6,383 nt of DNA, from contig MKSH01000152.1 of the NCBI GenBank assembly GCA_001898095.1, forward strand, positions 1 to 6,383, in the 5' to 3' direction. Below are positions 1-6,278 of the stretch, one piece after another; the first letter of the stretch is position 1, and every line of letters begins with the position of its first letter. Made by a program: the position numbers and the translations under genes. The stretch is from Solirubrobacterales bacterium 70-9 (GTDB taxonomy: Bacteria > Actinomycetota > Thermoleophilia > Solirubrobacterales > 70-9). The notes below the pieces were generated by a model that was given only the letters and a program-made list of their open reading frames with translations, was not told where the DNA came from and made no database searches.

Positions 1-2
1 GT

Positions 3-161
3 TTCGCCACCCCGATCGTCCTCGTCACCCTCGTCGGCGCGATCAGCCTCGCCGCCCCGCGCCGCAACGAGATCCTGATGACGCTGATCTTCCCGCTCGC
101 CGGGCTGGCCGTCTCGGTGGCCGCCACGGCCCTATCCTCAGGCCGGAAATGGTCCCAGTAG
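3..161 (+). CDS. C-terminal end of an unidentified membrane protein (partial, 5' end outside window)
   Basis: An open frame enters from the left edge and stops at TAG 159-161, giving the last 52 residues of a protein. Nearly every codon ends in G or C, as in the confirmed genes here, and the other two frames give Arg/Pro-rich or interrupted products. The residues show two hydrophobic stretches (about 3-18 and 24-44 of the visible part) separated by a short basic turn (APRRNE), then a polar tail ending KWSQ, so this is the end of a polytopic membrane protein. It overlaps the downstream glycosyltransferase by 13 bases, so the two are probably co-transcribed and translationally coupled. A flippase, polymerase or membrane glycosyltransferase would fit that neighbour, but nothing visible identifies the family. 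Confidence 0.75.
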   Translation, partial: FATPIVLVTLVGAISLAAPRRNEILMTLIFPLAGLAVSVAATALSSGRKWSQ

Positions 162-1216
162 CAGGCATATTCCCGGCCGAACTGACGGCGCTCCGCGGCG
201 TCGGGCTGGCGATCGCGCTGATCCTGATCGTCTACGCGGTGGTCCGCCGCCAGGCGCTGCGCAACGCCGACGTGCTGCTGCTGCTGATCTCCGGCGTCGC
301 CCTGGCGATCGTCACGGGCACCGAAGTCGTCAACGGCCTGCTCTCCGCCTTCTCCTTCGAAAAGGGCAACGGCGGGCGGATCCTCGGGCTCGCGGTCTTC
401 GCCATCTTCATCCTCTTCCTACTCGCCCTACGTGCGCTCTCGGTCGGGGCGCGCAACTCGCGCCAGCTCTCGGCGGCGCTCGAGGGGCTCGCCTGGGAGG
501 AGTTCCGCCAGGCCGGCCTGCCGGACCGCTTCAAGGGCAAGATCGCGATCCTCGTCCCTGCCTACAACGAGGCCGAGAACATCGGCGTCGTCCTCGACCA
601 GATGCCCGCCGAGGTCTGCGGCGTGCGCACCGAGGTCCTCGTCGTCGACGACGGCTCCCGCGACGGCACCGGCGACGTCGCCGCCGAGCACGGCGCCCTG
701 GTCGCCCGTCACGTCACCAACCGCGGCGGCGGCGCGGCGCTGCGCACCGGCTACCGGCTGATGGTCGAATCGGGGGCCGAGGTCGTCGTCACCCTCGACG
801 CCGACGGCCAGCACCTCCCCGCGGAGATGCCGCGGCTGGTCGAACCGGTCCTCGACGGCGAGGTGGACGTCGCCCACGGCTCCCGCGTCCTCGGCTACGC
901 CGACCGCAACACCCGCGCCCGCGAGCTCGGCATCGTCTTCTTCAACCGCCTCGTCTCCTTCATCACCCGCACCCACGTCACCGACTGCTCGAACGGCTAC
1001 CGCGCCGTCCGCACCACCGTCCTGCCCCAGCTCGTCCTGCGCCAGGAGCAGTTCCACACCTCCGAGTTCATGATCGAGGCGATCAAGCGCGGCGTCCCCG
1101 CCAAGGAGGTGCCGATCACCGTGGAACAGCGCCTCCACGGGCACTCGAAGAAGCCCGCGGTCTTCCGCTACGGCGTCGGCTTCGCCAACGCCATCGTCCG
1201 CGCCTGGCTGCGCTAG
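149..1216 (+). CDS. DUF2304-like membrane region fused to family 2 glycosyltransferase (polyprenyl-phosphate sugar synthase-like)
   Basis: This 355-residue protein has two parts. Residues 1-125 hold three predicted membrane helices (about 14-32, 41-66 and 77-97) followed by an amphipathic stretch (NSRQLSAALEGLA). That layout resembles the DUF2304 family, which is often encoded beside such transferases. Residues 131-355 form a GT-A fold, family GT2, of the dolichyl/polyprenyl-phosphate mannose synthase type. Visible motifs are VPAYNEAEN (136-144), VVDDGS (165-170), the metal-binding DADGQH (217-222), DCSNGYRA (279-286) and QFHTSEFMIEA (301-311). No membrane helix follows the catalytic domain, so membrane attachment would come from the N-terminus. 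The likely reaction is sugar transfer from a nucleotide-sugar to a lipid carrier on the cytoplasmic face; sugar and acceptor cannot be read from the sequence. The ATG has no clear ribosome binding site and lies 13 bases inside the preceding gene, suggesting coupled translation. The family call is secure; DUF2304 is a resemblance. Confidence 0.93.
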   Translation: MVPVAGIFPAELTALRGVGLAIALILIVYAVVRRQALRNADVLLLLISGVALAIVTGTEVVNGLLSAFSFEKGNGGRILGLAVFAIFILFLLALRALSVGARNSRQLSAALEGLAWEEFRQAGLPDRFKGKIAILVPAYNEAENIGVVLDQMPAEVCGVRTEVLVVDDGSRDGTGDVAAEHGALVARHVTNRGGGAALRTGYRLMVESGAEVVVTLDADGQHLPAEMPRLVEPVLDGEVDVAHGSRVLGYADRNTRARELGIVFFNRLVSFITRTHVTDCSNGYRAVRTTVLPQLVLRQEQFHTSEFMIEAIKRGVPAKEVPITVEQRLHGHSKKPAVFRYGVGFANAIVRAWLR

Positions 1217-1233
1217 GTCCGTCCTAGCCGCGG
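1208..1233. terminator. Small palindrome spanning two convergent stop codons
   Basis: GCTAGG (1212-1217) and CCTAGC (1223-1228) are perfect inverted repeats around a 5-base loop. Allowing one bulged base at 1229, the stem extends four more pairs (CTGC 1208-1211 with GCGG 1230-1233, including one G-T wobble). The arms contain the TAG stops of both the glycosyltransferase (+) and the zinc-ribbon gene (-). With only 7 bases between the stops, this is the only place for a shared terminator between the two convergent genes. No T tract follows on either side, so intrinsic termination is uncertain. Confidence 0.4.
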
Positions 1234-1511
1234 ACGCCGGGGTGGCGGACGGCGCGCGGGTCGGGCAGGTAGAGCTCGGCGCCGCAGCGGGGGCAAACCT
1301 GGACGTAGAGCTTCAGCGTCTTCAGGCAGTTCGGGCACTGGCGTTCCGGTTCGTCGCGCTCGCGGCGGGAGAGGATCACGGCGATCAGGCCGAGGATCGG
1401 CAGCACCGCGCCGACCAGGAACCAGATCCAGAAGGAGCTGCCCTTGGCCTTGCCGATGATCGCGGTCGCCAGGCCGCAGAAGAAGACGATCCAGAGGTAC
1501 TCGAGGCCCAT
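1224..1511 (-). CDS. Small membrane protein with C-terminal zinc ribbon (hypothetical)
   Basis: This 95-residue protein has two hydrophobic segments (about residues 4-20 and 27-47), a charged stretch (SRRERDEPER), and then a zinc-ribbon motif, CPNC (59-62) and CPRC (73-76), with ten residues between the pairs. The four cysteines probably bind one zinc ion on the cytoplasmic side. The family is not recognised beyond this common two-helix plus zinc-ribbon layout, and no substrate or partner can be named. The frame stays open further upstream, inside the ndh coding sequence, but that extension is Arg/Pro-rich and overlaps ndh in another frame. The ATG at 1511 is preceded by a perfect AGGAGG, which fixes the start. 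It lies 83 bases downstream of ndh on the same strand, with a hairpin between them, so it may be read through from ndh or expressed separately. Confidence 0.82.
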   Translation of the reverse strand: MGLEYLWIVFFCGLATAIIGKAKGSSFWIWFLVGAVLPILGLIAVILSRRERDEPERQCPNCLKTLKLYVQVCPRCGAELYLPDPRAVRHPGVRG

Positions 1512-1514
1512 CGC

Positions 1515-1520
1515 CCTCCT
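1515..1520 (-). promoter_or_regulatory. Ribosome binding site of the zinc-ribbon gene
   Basis: Read on the - strand, AGGAGG lies three bases before the ATG at 1511 (AGGAGGGCGATG). It is one of only two strong Shine-Dalgarno sequences in the window and rules out the longer reading that would overlap ndh. Confidence 0.8.
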
Positions 1521-1552
1521 ATTGTGGCGGGTCGGGTTGCCCGAACGTCCAC

Positions 1553-1595
1553 GCGTTCGCACTTTCCCGTAACCAGTACGGGGAACTGCGAACGC
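1553..1595 (-). terminator. Long imperfect hairpin at the 3' end of ndh
   Basis: Arms 1553-1571 and 1577-1595 are 19 bases each and pair at 17 positions around the 5-base loop 1572-1576. The unpaired positions are C/C at 1562/1586 and T/G at 1565/1583, the second an A-C mismatch in the - strand RNA. The stem begins at the last base of the ndh TAG stop codon, so it most likely forms at the end of the ndh message. There is no T run after it, so it could terminate transcription weakly or protect the mRNA 3' end. Its 5' arm on the - strand begins GCGTTCGCAGT, also found in the hairpin after gatB. Confidence 0.6.
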
Positions 1596-2866
1596 TAGCC
1601 GAGGCGTTTGGGGCTGGTGACCGAGCCGAGCTCGGCGATGTCGCGCTTGAACGGCAGGCTCGACGTCCAGTCGAGGATCGCGTGGGCCTTGCGGGCGTAG
1701 CCCGGGATCTGGCTCATGTGGTAGCTGCGGGCGAGGAACCAGGCGGGGAAGCCGCGGAGTTTGCGGTCGCCGATCCGGCCGACGGCCTTGTAGCGGCCGA
1801 GGTTCACGAACGAGGCCTCGCTGCGGTAGGTGAAGGGCCCGGCCTCGCCGACGCCGAGCTCGGCGGCGATGTTGCGGGCCGCCACCGGACCCTGGCGGAC
1901 GGCGTGCTGGGCGGTCGGCGGGCAGGTGCCGCCGCGCGGGTCGGGGGCGGCGGCGCAGTCGCCGATCGCCCACACCGAGTCGAGCCCCTGCACCCGCAGG
2001 TGGTCGTCGACCGGCACCCGGCCGCGCTCGTCGAGCGGCAGGCTCAGCTGCTTGAGGATCGGCGCCGGGGCGACGCCCGCGGTCCAGACCACGGTCGTGG
2101 TCGGGATGACCTCGCCGGTCGAGATCGTCACCGAGTTTTTCGTCACCTCTTTCAGCTGCGTCTCCAGCTTGATGTCGATACCGCGGCCGCGCAGCTCGCG
2201 CAGGGCGTAATCGGCGAGATCCTGGTCGATCTCCGGCAGCACCCGCGGCGCCGCCTCGATCAGGATCCAGCGCATCCCGTGCAGGCGGGCGCGCGGGTAG
2301 CTGTCCATCGCATCGGCGGCGAAGTCCTGGAGCTCGGCCAGCGCCTCGAGCCCGGCGTAGCCGCCGCCGACGAAGACGAAGGTGAGCAGTTCCTCGCGCC
2401 GTTGGTGGTCGGTGGTCGCGTTCGCCGCCTCGAGGTTCTCGATCACCTTGTTGCGCAGCACGATCGCGTCGGCGAGGCCCTTGAATCCCATCGCGTGCTC
2501 GGTCAGCCCGGGGATCGGCAGCACCCGTGAGACCGAGCCGAGCGAGAGCAGCAGCTGGTCGTACGGGACCGTCTCGGTCTCGCCGTCCTTGGTCCGCAGC
2601 TCGACCGTCTTCGCGACCGGGTCGTGACCGTCGATCTCACCGAGGCGGATGTAGGTGCGCTTGAGGATGTCGCGCAGCGGCGTCACCACGTGGCGCGGCT
2701 CCAGCGTCCCGGCGGCGGCCTCGGGCAGGAACGGCGAGTAGGTCGAGTAGTTGGTCTCGTTGACCAGCATCAGCCGCGCCGACTGCTTCGGCATGACCTT
2801 CTCCAGCTCGCGCGCGGCGGCGAGCCCTCCGAAACCACCTCCCGCGATGACGATGTTCCAAGCCAT
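1595..2866 (-). CDS. ndh: Type II NADH dehydrogenase (NADH:quinone oxidoreductase, NDH-2)
   Basis: This 423-residue FAD enzyme transfers electrons from NADH to membrane quinone without proton pumping. The first Rossmann motif, GGGFGG (9-14), binds FAD. The second, VGGGYAGLE (166-174), binds NADH; the acidic residue after the glycines fits NADH over NADPH. AIGDCA (300-305) is the usual second FAD-contact motif, and AQHAVRQG (319-326) matches the AQxAxxQ motif at the NDH-2 quinone site. The C-terminal region (about 372-410) is aromatic and basic but has no clear membrane helix, consistent with peripheral attachment to the inner face of the membrane. Length is normal for the family. No Shine-Dalgarno sequence precedes the ATG, and a candidate -10 sits six bases upstream, suggesting leaderless expression. 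It lies 109 bases after gatB with its own control region. Related FAD oxidoreductases share the fold, but the quinone motif supports NDH-2. Confidence 0.94.
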   Translation of the reverse strand: MAWNIVIAGGGFGGLAAARELEKVMPKQSARLMLVNETNYSTYSPFLPEAAAGTLEPRHVVTPLRDILKRTYIRLGEIDGHDPVAKTVELRTKDGETETVPYDQLLLSLGSVSRVLPIPGLTEHAMGFKGLADAIVLRNKVIENLEAANATTDHQRREELLTFVFVGGGYAGLEALAELQDFAADAMDSYPRARLHGMRWILIEAAPRVLPEIDQDLADYALRELRGRGIDIKLETQLKEVTKNSVTISTGEVIPTTTVVWTAGVAPAPILKQLSLPLDERGRVPVDDHLRVQGLDSVWAIGDCAAAPDPRGGTCPPTAQHAVRQGPVAARNIAAELGVGEAGPFTYRSEASFVNLGRYKAVGRIGDRKLRGFPAWFLARSYHMSQIPGYARKAHAILDWTSSLPFKRDIAELGSVTSPKRLG

Positions 2867-2872
2867 GCACCG

Positions 2873-2902
2873 ACGGTAGCAGCTTGTAACAGCGTGTTAC
2901 AA
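2873..2902 (-). promoter_or_regulatory. Predicted ndh promoter giving a leaderless transcript
   Basis: On the - strand, TTGTAA (2897-2902, four of six matches to TTGACA) is followed after 18 bases by TACCGT (2873-2878, fitting TANNNT). Only six bases separate the -10 from the ATG at 2866, so transcription would start at or beside the A of the start codon. The lack of any purine-rich ribosome binding site before the ATG agrees with this. The -35 match is modest, so the call is inferred. Confidence 0.5.
2884..2902. promoter_or_regulatory. Operator-like perfect palindrome upstream of ndh
   Basis: TTGTAACA (2884-2891) and TGTTACAA (2895-2902) are exact inverted repeats around GCG. Its A/T content stands out in this GC-rich DNA, and it lies over the predicted -35 and most of the -10/-35 spacer of ndh, where a bound repressor would block RNA polymerase. 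The size suits a dimeric TetR-type regulator. The TTGT...ACAA ends also recall sites of the NADH-sensing repressor Rex, but that consensus is 18 bases with TTGTGA half-sites, so the match is incomplete. No regulator gene is present in the window. Confidence 0.65.
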
Positions 2903-2926
2903 AGTGCTATCCGTCACACGAGGTGA

Positions 2927-2965
2927 GTTCGCAGAAAGCTCCGCTATGCGGCCATTACTGCGAAC
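2927..2965 (-). terminator. Hairpin at the 3' end of the gatCAB operon
   Basis: Outer arms GTTCGCAG (2927-2934) and CTGCGAAC (2958-2965) pair perfectly. After a mostly unpaired internal loop, CCGC (2941-2944) pairs with GCGG (2948-2951) around TAT. On the - strand the structure begins ten bases after the gatB stop codon. No T run follows, so it is called a probable terminator or mRNA-end structure by position and pairing only. The - strand 5' arm and flank, GCGTTCGCAGT, match the hairpin after ndh. Confidence 0.6.
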
Positions 2966-2975
2966 GCATCGGGCG

Positions 2976-4418
2976 TCAGAGGCCGAGCTGCTCGCGGATC
3001 AGACGGTTGACCTCGCCGCCGTCGGCGCGGCCCTTCGTCTCCCGCATCACGACGCCGACGATCGCCCCGATCGCCTTGCCGTTGCCGTTGCGGATCTGCT
3101 CGGCGGCGGCCGGATCGCCCTCGATCGCGGCGGCGACGATGCGGGCCAACTCGCCGTCGTCACCCCCCATCTGGGCGAGCCCCTCGCGCTCGACGATCGC
3201 CGCGACGTCCCCCTCCCCGGTCTCGACCAGGATCGCGAGGACCTGGCGGCCGCTGCCGTGGGAGATCGTCTTCGCGGCGGTCGCCCCGATCAGCTCGGCG
3301 AGCGCCGCGGGGGCGACGGTCGGCGACCCGTAATCCTCGTCGATCTCGGCGCCGCGCAGGGCGGCGGTCAGCTCGCCGGTGACCCAGTTGGCGACGACCC
3401 GCGGCTCCGGCGCGGTGGAGGCGGCGAGGACCGCCTCGAAGTACTCGGCCTGCCCCGGATCGGCGGCCAGGAGGCGCGCCTGGGCCTCGTCCAGGCCCTC
3501 GCCTTCGTAGCGCGCCTGGCGGGCCGCGGGCAGCTCCGGCAGTGAGGCGCGCGCGGCGGCGATCATCGCCTCGGTGGCGACGATCGCGACCAGGTCGGGC
3601 TCGGGGAAGTAGCGGTAGTCGTGGGCTTCCTCCTTCGAGCGCAGCGAGGTGAGGTCGCCGCTGGTCGGGTCGAAGTGCAGGGTCTCCTGTTCCACCGTCC
3701 CTCCCGCGTCGACGATCCCGCGCTGGCGCTCCAGCTCGGCTTCGATCCCGCGCTGCACGAAGCGGAAGCTGTTCATGTTCTTCAGCTCGGTCTTCGTGCC
3801 GAGCTCGGTCGAGCCCGCCGGGCGCACGGAGACGTTGGCGTCGATCCGCAGGCTGCCCTCCTCCATGTTCACGTTGGAGACGTCGAGCTGGCGGACGGTC
3901 TCGCGCAGCAGGCGCGCCCACTCCGCCGCTTCGGCGGCGCCGCGGAGGTCGGGCTCGGTGACGATCTCGACCAGCGGCGTGCCGCCGCGGTTGAAGTCGA
4001 CCAGCGAGGCGGTCGAGCCGTGGATCCGCCCGGTCGAGCCGGCGTGGATCGTCTTCGCCGCGTCCTCCTCGAGGTGGGCGCGGGTGATGCGGATGTCGCC
4101 CAACTTCCCGGGCCCGCAGATCGGGATGTCGTACTGACTGATCTGGTAGGCCTTCGGGTTGTCGGGATAGAAGTAGTTCTTGCGGTGGAAGATCGAGCGC
4201 GGGGCGATCTCGCAGTCGAGCGCCAGGCCGATCTTCAGCGCGTAGGCGATCGCCTCCTCGTTGGGAACCGGGAGGACGCCCGGGTGGGCGAGGCAGATCG
4301 GGCAGGTGTGGACGTTCGGCTCGTCGCCGAAGCTGAGCGCGCAGCCGCAGAACATCTTCGTCCGCGTCGCCAGCTGGACGTGGATCTCGAGCCCGATGAC
4401 CGCCTCCAACTCAGGCAC
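2976..4418 (-). CDS. gatB: Asp-tRNA(Asn)/Glu-tRNA(Gln) amidotransferase subunit B
   Basis: GatB binds the misacylated tRNA, phosphorylates its Glu or Asp side chain with ATP, and amidates it with ammonia from GatA. From the GTG start the protein has 480 residues, normal for the family. It opens with the hallmark [11 protein letters not shown] (6-16) and carries CxC...CxxC (Cys 24, 26, 39, 42), a probable zinc site present in many but not all GatBs. Other family motifs are [20 protein letters not shown] (78-97), [17 protein letters not shown] (141-157), [17 protein letters not shown] (184-200), [11 protein letters not shown] (210-220) and YRYFPEPDL (268-276). The YqeY-like tail domain fills about 330-480. 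GTG 4418 is chosen because GGAGGGGAGG lies five bases before it and the family normally starts just before AVIGLE. An ATG at 4445 would add nine residues with no such site. The gene overlaps the gatA stop by eight bases, implying coupled translation. Confidence 0.97.
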   Translation of the reverse strand: MPELEAVIGLEIHVQLATRTKMFCGCALSFGDEPNVHTCPICLAHPGVLPVPNEEAIAYALKIGLALDCEIAPRSIFHRKNYFYPDNPKAYQISQYDIPICGPGKLGDIRITRAHLEEDAAKTIHAGSTGRIHGSTASLVDFNRGGTPLVEIVTEPDLRGAAEAAEWARLLRETVRQLDVSNVNMEEGSLRIDANVSVRPAGSTELGTKTELKNMNSFRFVQRGIEAELERQRGIVDAGGTVEQETLHFDPTSGDLTSLRSKEEAHDYRYFPEPDLVAIVATEAMIAAARASLPELPAARQARYEGEGLDEAQARLLAADPGQAEYFEAVLAASTAPEPRVVANWVTGELTAALRGAEIDEDYGSPTVAPAALAELIGATAAKTISHGSGRQVLAILVETGEGDVAAIVEREGLAQMGGDDGELARIVAAAIEGDPAAAEQIRNGNGKAIGAIVGVVMRETKGRADGGEVNRLIREQLGL

Positions 4419-5961
4419 GGGCGCCTCCCCTCCAGGGCGCGGCATCGCCTGCCGCGGCAGCGAAGTCGAGTGCGCCCTCGAGCGCGTGGGCGGCCTCCAG
4501 CAGCTTCTGCTCGCCGAAGGCGGGGGCGGCGATCTGGAAGCCGACCGGCAGCCCGGGGGCGCCGGCGGCGGCCCCCTCCGGCGCGGCGAGGCCGGCCGGG
4601 ATCGAGATCGCCGGGATCCCGGCGAGGCTCATCGGCACGGTGAAGAAGTCGTTCAGGTACATCGCCAGCGGATCGGCGGTCTTCTCCCCCAGCCCGAACG
4701 CGACCGAGGGCGAGGTCGGGGTGACGACGAAGTCGACCTCGGCGAAGGCGGCGTCGAAGTCCCCGGCGATCCGGGTGCGGACCTTCTGCGCCTGGCCGTA
4801 GTAGGCGTCGTAGTAACCGGAGGAGAGCGCGTAGGTGCCGAGCATGACCCGCCGCTTCACCTCGGCGCCGAAGCCCTGGGCGCGGGTCTCCTCGTACATC
4901 GTCACCAGGTCCTCGTCGCCGGCCACGCGCTGCCCGTAGCGGACGCCGTCGTAGCGGGCGAGGTTGGACGAGGCCTCGGCCGGGGCGATCACGTAGTAGG
5001 CGGAGATGCCGTGCTCGGCGTGCGGCAGGGCGACCTCGGCGATCTCGCCGCCGAGCTCCTCGATGCGCGCGATCGTCGCCTCGAAGACGGCACGTACACC
5101 GGCGTCGAGCGCCGCCTCGCCGATCTCCTTCGGCACGCCGAAGCGCAGGCCGGAGAGGTCCTCGCGGGTCGGCAGGGCGATCGCCCCGTCGAGGCCGACC
5201 GAGGTCGCGTCGAGCGGGTCTTTGCCCTCCATCACGCCGAGCAGGAGGGCGGCGTCGGCGACGTCGCGGGTGAGCGGGCCGCACTGGTCGAGCGAGGACG
5301 CGAAAGCGATCATGCCGAAGCGGGAGATCGCCCCGTAGGTCGGCTTCAGCCCGACGATGCCGCAGAGCGAGGCGGGCTGGCGGATAGAGCCGCCGGTGTC
5401 GGTGCCGAGCGCCGCCGGGGCGAGCCCGCCCGCGACCACCGCGGCCGAACCGCCGGAGGAACCACCGGGGACGCGGTCGCGGTCCCAGGGGTTGCGGACT
5501 GGCCCGTAGGCGGAGTTCTCGTTCGAGGACCCCATCGCGAACTCGTCCATGTTCGTCTTGCCGAGCACCCGGGCGCCCGCCGCGGTCAGCTTGCGCACCG
5601 CGGTCGCGGTGTAGGGCGGCCGGTAGCCCTCGAGGATCTTCGACCCGGCGGTGGTCGGGATGCCCTGGGTGGTGAAGATGTCCTTGATCGCGATCGGGAC
5701 GCCGCCCAGCGGGCCGGAGTCGGCGGGCGCGGCCGGGTTGGCGCCATAGGGGGTTTCCTCGCCCGCGCCGGGCGGGGCGCTCTCCCCGGCACCGGTCCAG
5801 TCGGTTTCCCCGGCGCCCTCGTCGGCGGTCCAGAGGTAGGCGTTCAGGTCGTCGCCGGCCGCGGCCGCGCGCCAGGCGGCTCCGTACTCCTCCGCCGAGA
5901 CCTCGCCCGCGGCGATCTTCGCCGCCGCCTCGGCGACGGTCAGGTCGAGCAGGTCGGCCAT
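4411..5961 (-). CDS. gatA: Asp-tRNA(Asn)/Glu-tRNA(Gln) amidotransferase subunit A (glutaminase)
   Basis: GatA hydrolyses glutamine and channels the ammonia to GatB. The 516-residue protein belongs to the amidase-signature family, and its Ser-cis-Ser-Lys triad is visible as Lys93 (AIKD), Ser168 (PGGSSGGS) and Ser192 ([10 protein letters not shown]). These keep the same mutual spacing as the triad in characterised Gat[21 protein letters not shown] (133-152) and [13 protein letters not shown] (204-216) are typical. [14 protein letters not shown] (375-388) and TPTSPSVAF (414-422) confirm GatA over a general amidase. Residues about 46-84, before the catalytic lysine, form a Gly/Ala/Pro/Glu-rich low-complexity stretch where GatA usually has a helix, and the triad sits about 14 residues later than in Staphylococcus GatA. 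The ATG overlaps the gatC stop by one base (TGATG) with no clear ribosome binding site, so translation is probably by re-initiation. Confidence 0.98.
   Translation of the reverse strand: MADLLDLTVAEAAAKIAAGEVSAEEYGAAWRAAAAGDDLNAYLWTADEGAGETDWTGAGESAPPGAGEETPYGANPAAPADSGPLGGVPIAIKDIFTTQGIPTTAGSKILEGYRPPYTATAVRKLTAAGARVLGKTNMDEFAMGSSNENSAYGPVRNPWDRDRVPGGSSGGSAAVVAGGLAPAALGTDTGGSIRQPASLCGIVGLKPTYGAISRFGMIAFASSLDQCGPLTRDVADAALLLGVMEGKDPLDATSVGLDGAIALPTREDLSGLRFGVPKEIGEAALDAGVRAVFEATIARIEELGGEIAEVALPHAEHGISAYYVIAPAEASSNLARYDGVRYGQRVAGDEDLVTMYEETRAQGFGAEVKRRVMLGTYALSSGYYDAYYGQAQKVRTRIAGDFDAAFAEVDFVVTPTSPSVAFGLGEKTADPLAMYLNDFFTVPMSLAGIPAISIPAGLAAPEGAAAGAPGLPVGFQIAAPAFGEQKLLEAAHALEGALDFAAAAGDAAPWRGGARA
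4424..4433 (-). promoter_or_regulatory. Ribosome binding site of gatB inside the end of gatA
   Basis: Read on the - strand, GGAGGGGAGG ends five bases before GTG 4418. It lies within the last gatA codons (Trp-Arg-Gly-Gly) and decides the gatB start in favour of GTG over the ATG at 4445. Confidence 0.75.
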
Positions 5962-6254
5962 CAGTCGACCGGAGCCTGCGGCGAGGGGACGCGGAAGGCG
6001 CCGTCGAAGGGCTCGGGGGCGGAGGCCAGCGCCACCTTGGGCGGCAGGCTCGTCCAGGGGACGTCGGCGCGGAAGACGTTCTCCAGCTGCACTACGTGGG
6101 AGGTCGCCTCGACGCCCTCGAGGTCGAGGTCGGAGATCCGGTCGACGTGCTCGAGGATGCCGGAGAGCTCCCCGGCCATCGTCTCGACTTCGGCATCGTC
6201 GAGGCGGAGCCGGGCCAGTTTGGCGACGTGCAGGACTTGATCGCGGTCGATCAC
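5961..6254 (-). CDS. gatC: Asp-tRNA(Asn)/Glu-tRNA(Gln) amidotransferase subunit C
   Basis: GatC is the small subunit that wraps around the GatA-GatB interface and stabilises the complex. The 97-residue product has the usual layout: an N-terminal helical part ([20 protein letters not shown], residues 7-26), [20 protein letters not shown] (30-49), and the extended segment [17 protein letters not shown] (50-66) that threads into GatA. It starts at GTG 6254 with no Shine-Dalgarno sequence. A TAGAAT, which resembles a -10 box, lies ten bases upstream, so the leader may be only a few bases long. Alternatively gatC is read through from the gene ending 24 bases upstream. The stop codon overlaps the gatA start by one base. 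It is the first gene of the gatCAB operon. Confidence 0.96.
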   Translation of the reverse strand: MIDRDQVLHVAKLARLRLDDAEVETMAGELSGILEHVDRISDLDLEGVEATSHVVQLENVFRADVPWTSLPPKVALASAPEPFDGAFRVPSPQAPVD

Positions 6255-6264
6255 AAGGGTTCGG

Positions 6265-6270
6265 ATTCTA
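6265..6270 (-). promoter_or_regulatory. Possible -10 element of gatCAB
   Basis: TAGAAT on the - strand is five of six to TATAAT, in the 24-base gap between an upstream stop codon and the gatC GTG. Transcription would begin about three to five bases before the GTG. No convincing -35 lies 16-18 bases further upstream, so the site is weakly supported. Confidence 0.35.
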
Positions 6271-6278
6271 GGTGGGGC

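Noticed and set aside
428..1144. A 238-codon - strand frame opposite the glycosyltransferase
   Set aside because: It is rich in Gly/Val/Ala/Asp repeats and is antisense to the conserved GT2 motifs, so it is a shadow frame.
1512..1973. N-terminal extension of the zinc-ribbon gene to a 249-residue frame
   Set aside because: The extra part overlaps ndh in another frame, is Arg/Pro-rich, crosses the hairpin, and lies upstream of a perfect ribosome binding site placed for the ATG at 1511.
4419..4445. ATG at 4445 as the gatB start
   Set aside because: It would add nine residues not seen at the usual GatB N-terminus and lacks a ribosome binding site, whereas GTG 4418 has one at good spacing. It remains a minor alternative.
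3621..4643. A 340-codon + strand frame across gatB and the gatA end
   Set aside because: It is antisense to conserved gatB motifs and gives a compositionally biased product with no domain signs.
4235..5284. A 349-codon - strand frame in a different register from gatA and gatB
   Set aside because: It is almost entirely Arg/Pro/Gly/Ala-rich, the typical out-of-frame product of GC-rich genes, and spans two confirmed genes.
4261..6240. A 659-codon open frame on the + strand opposite gatA and gatC
   Set aside because: It lies wholly antisense to well-conserved gatCA, starts inside gatB, and its product is Gly/Arg/Ala/Asp-rich without recognisable motifs. Long antisense frames are expected in high-GC DNA where codons end in G or C.
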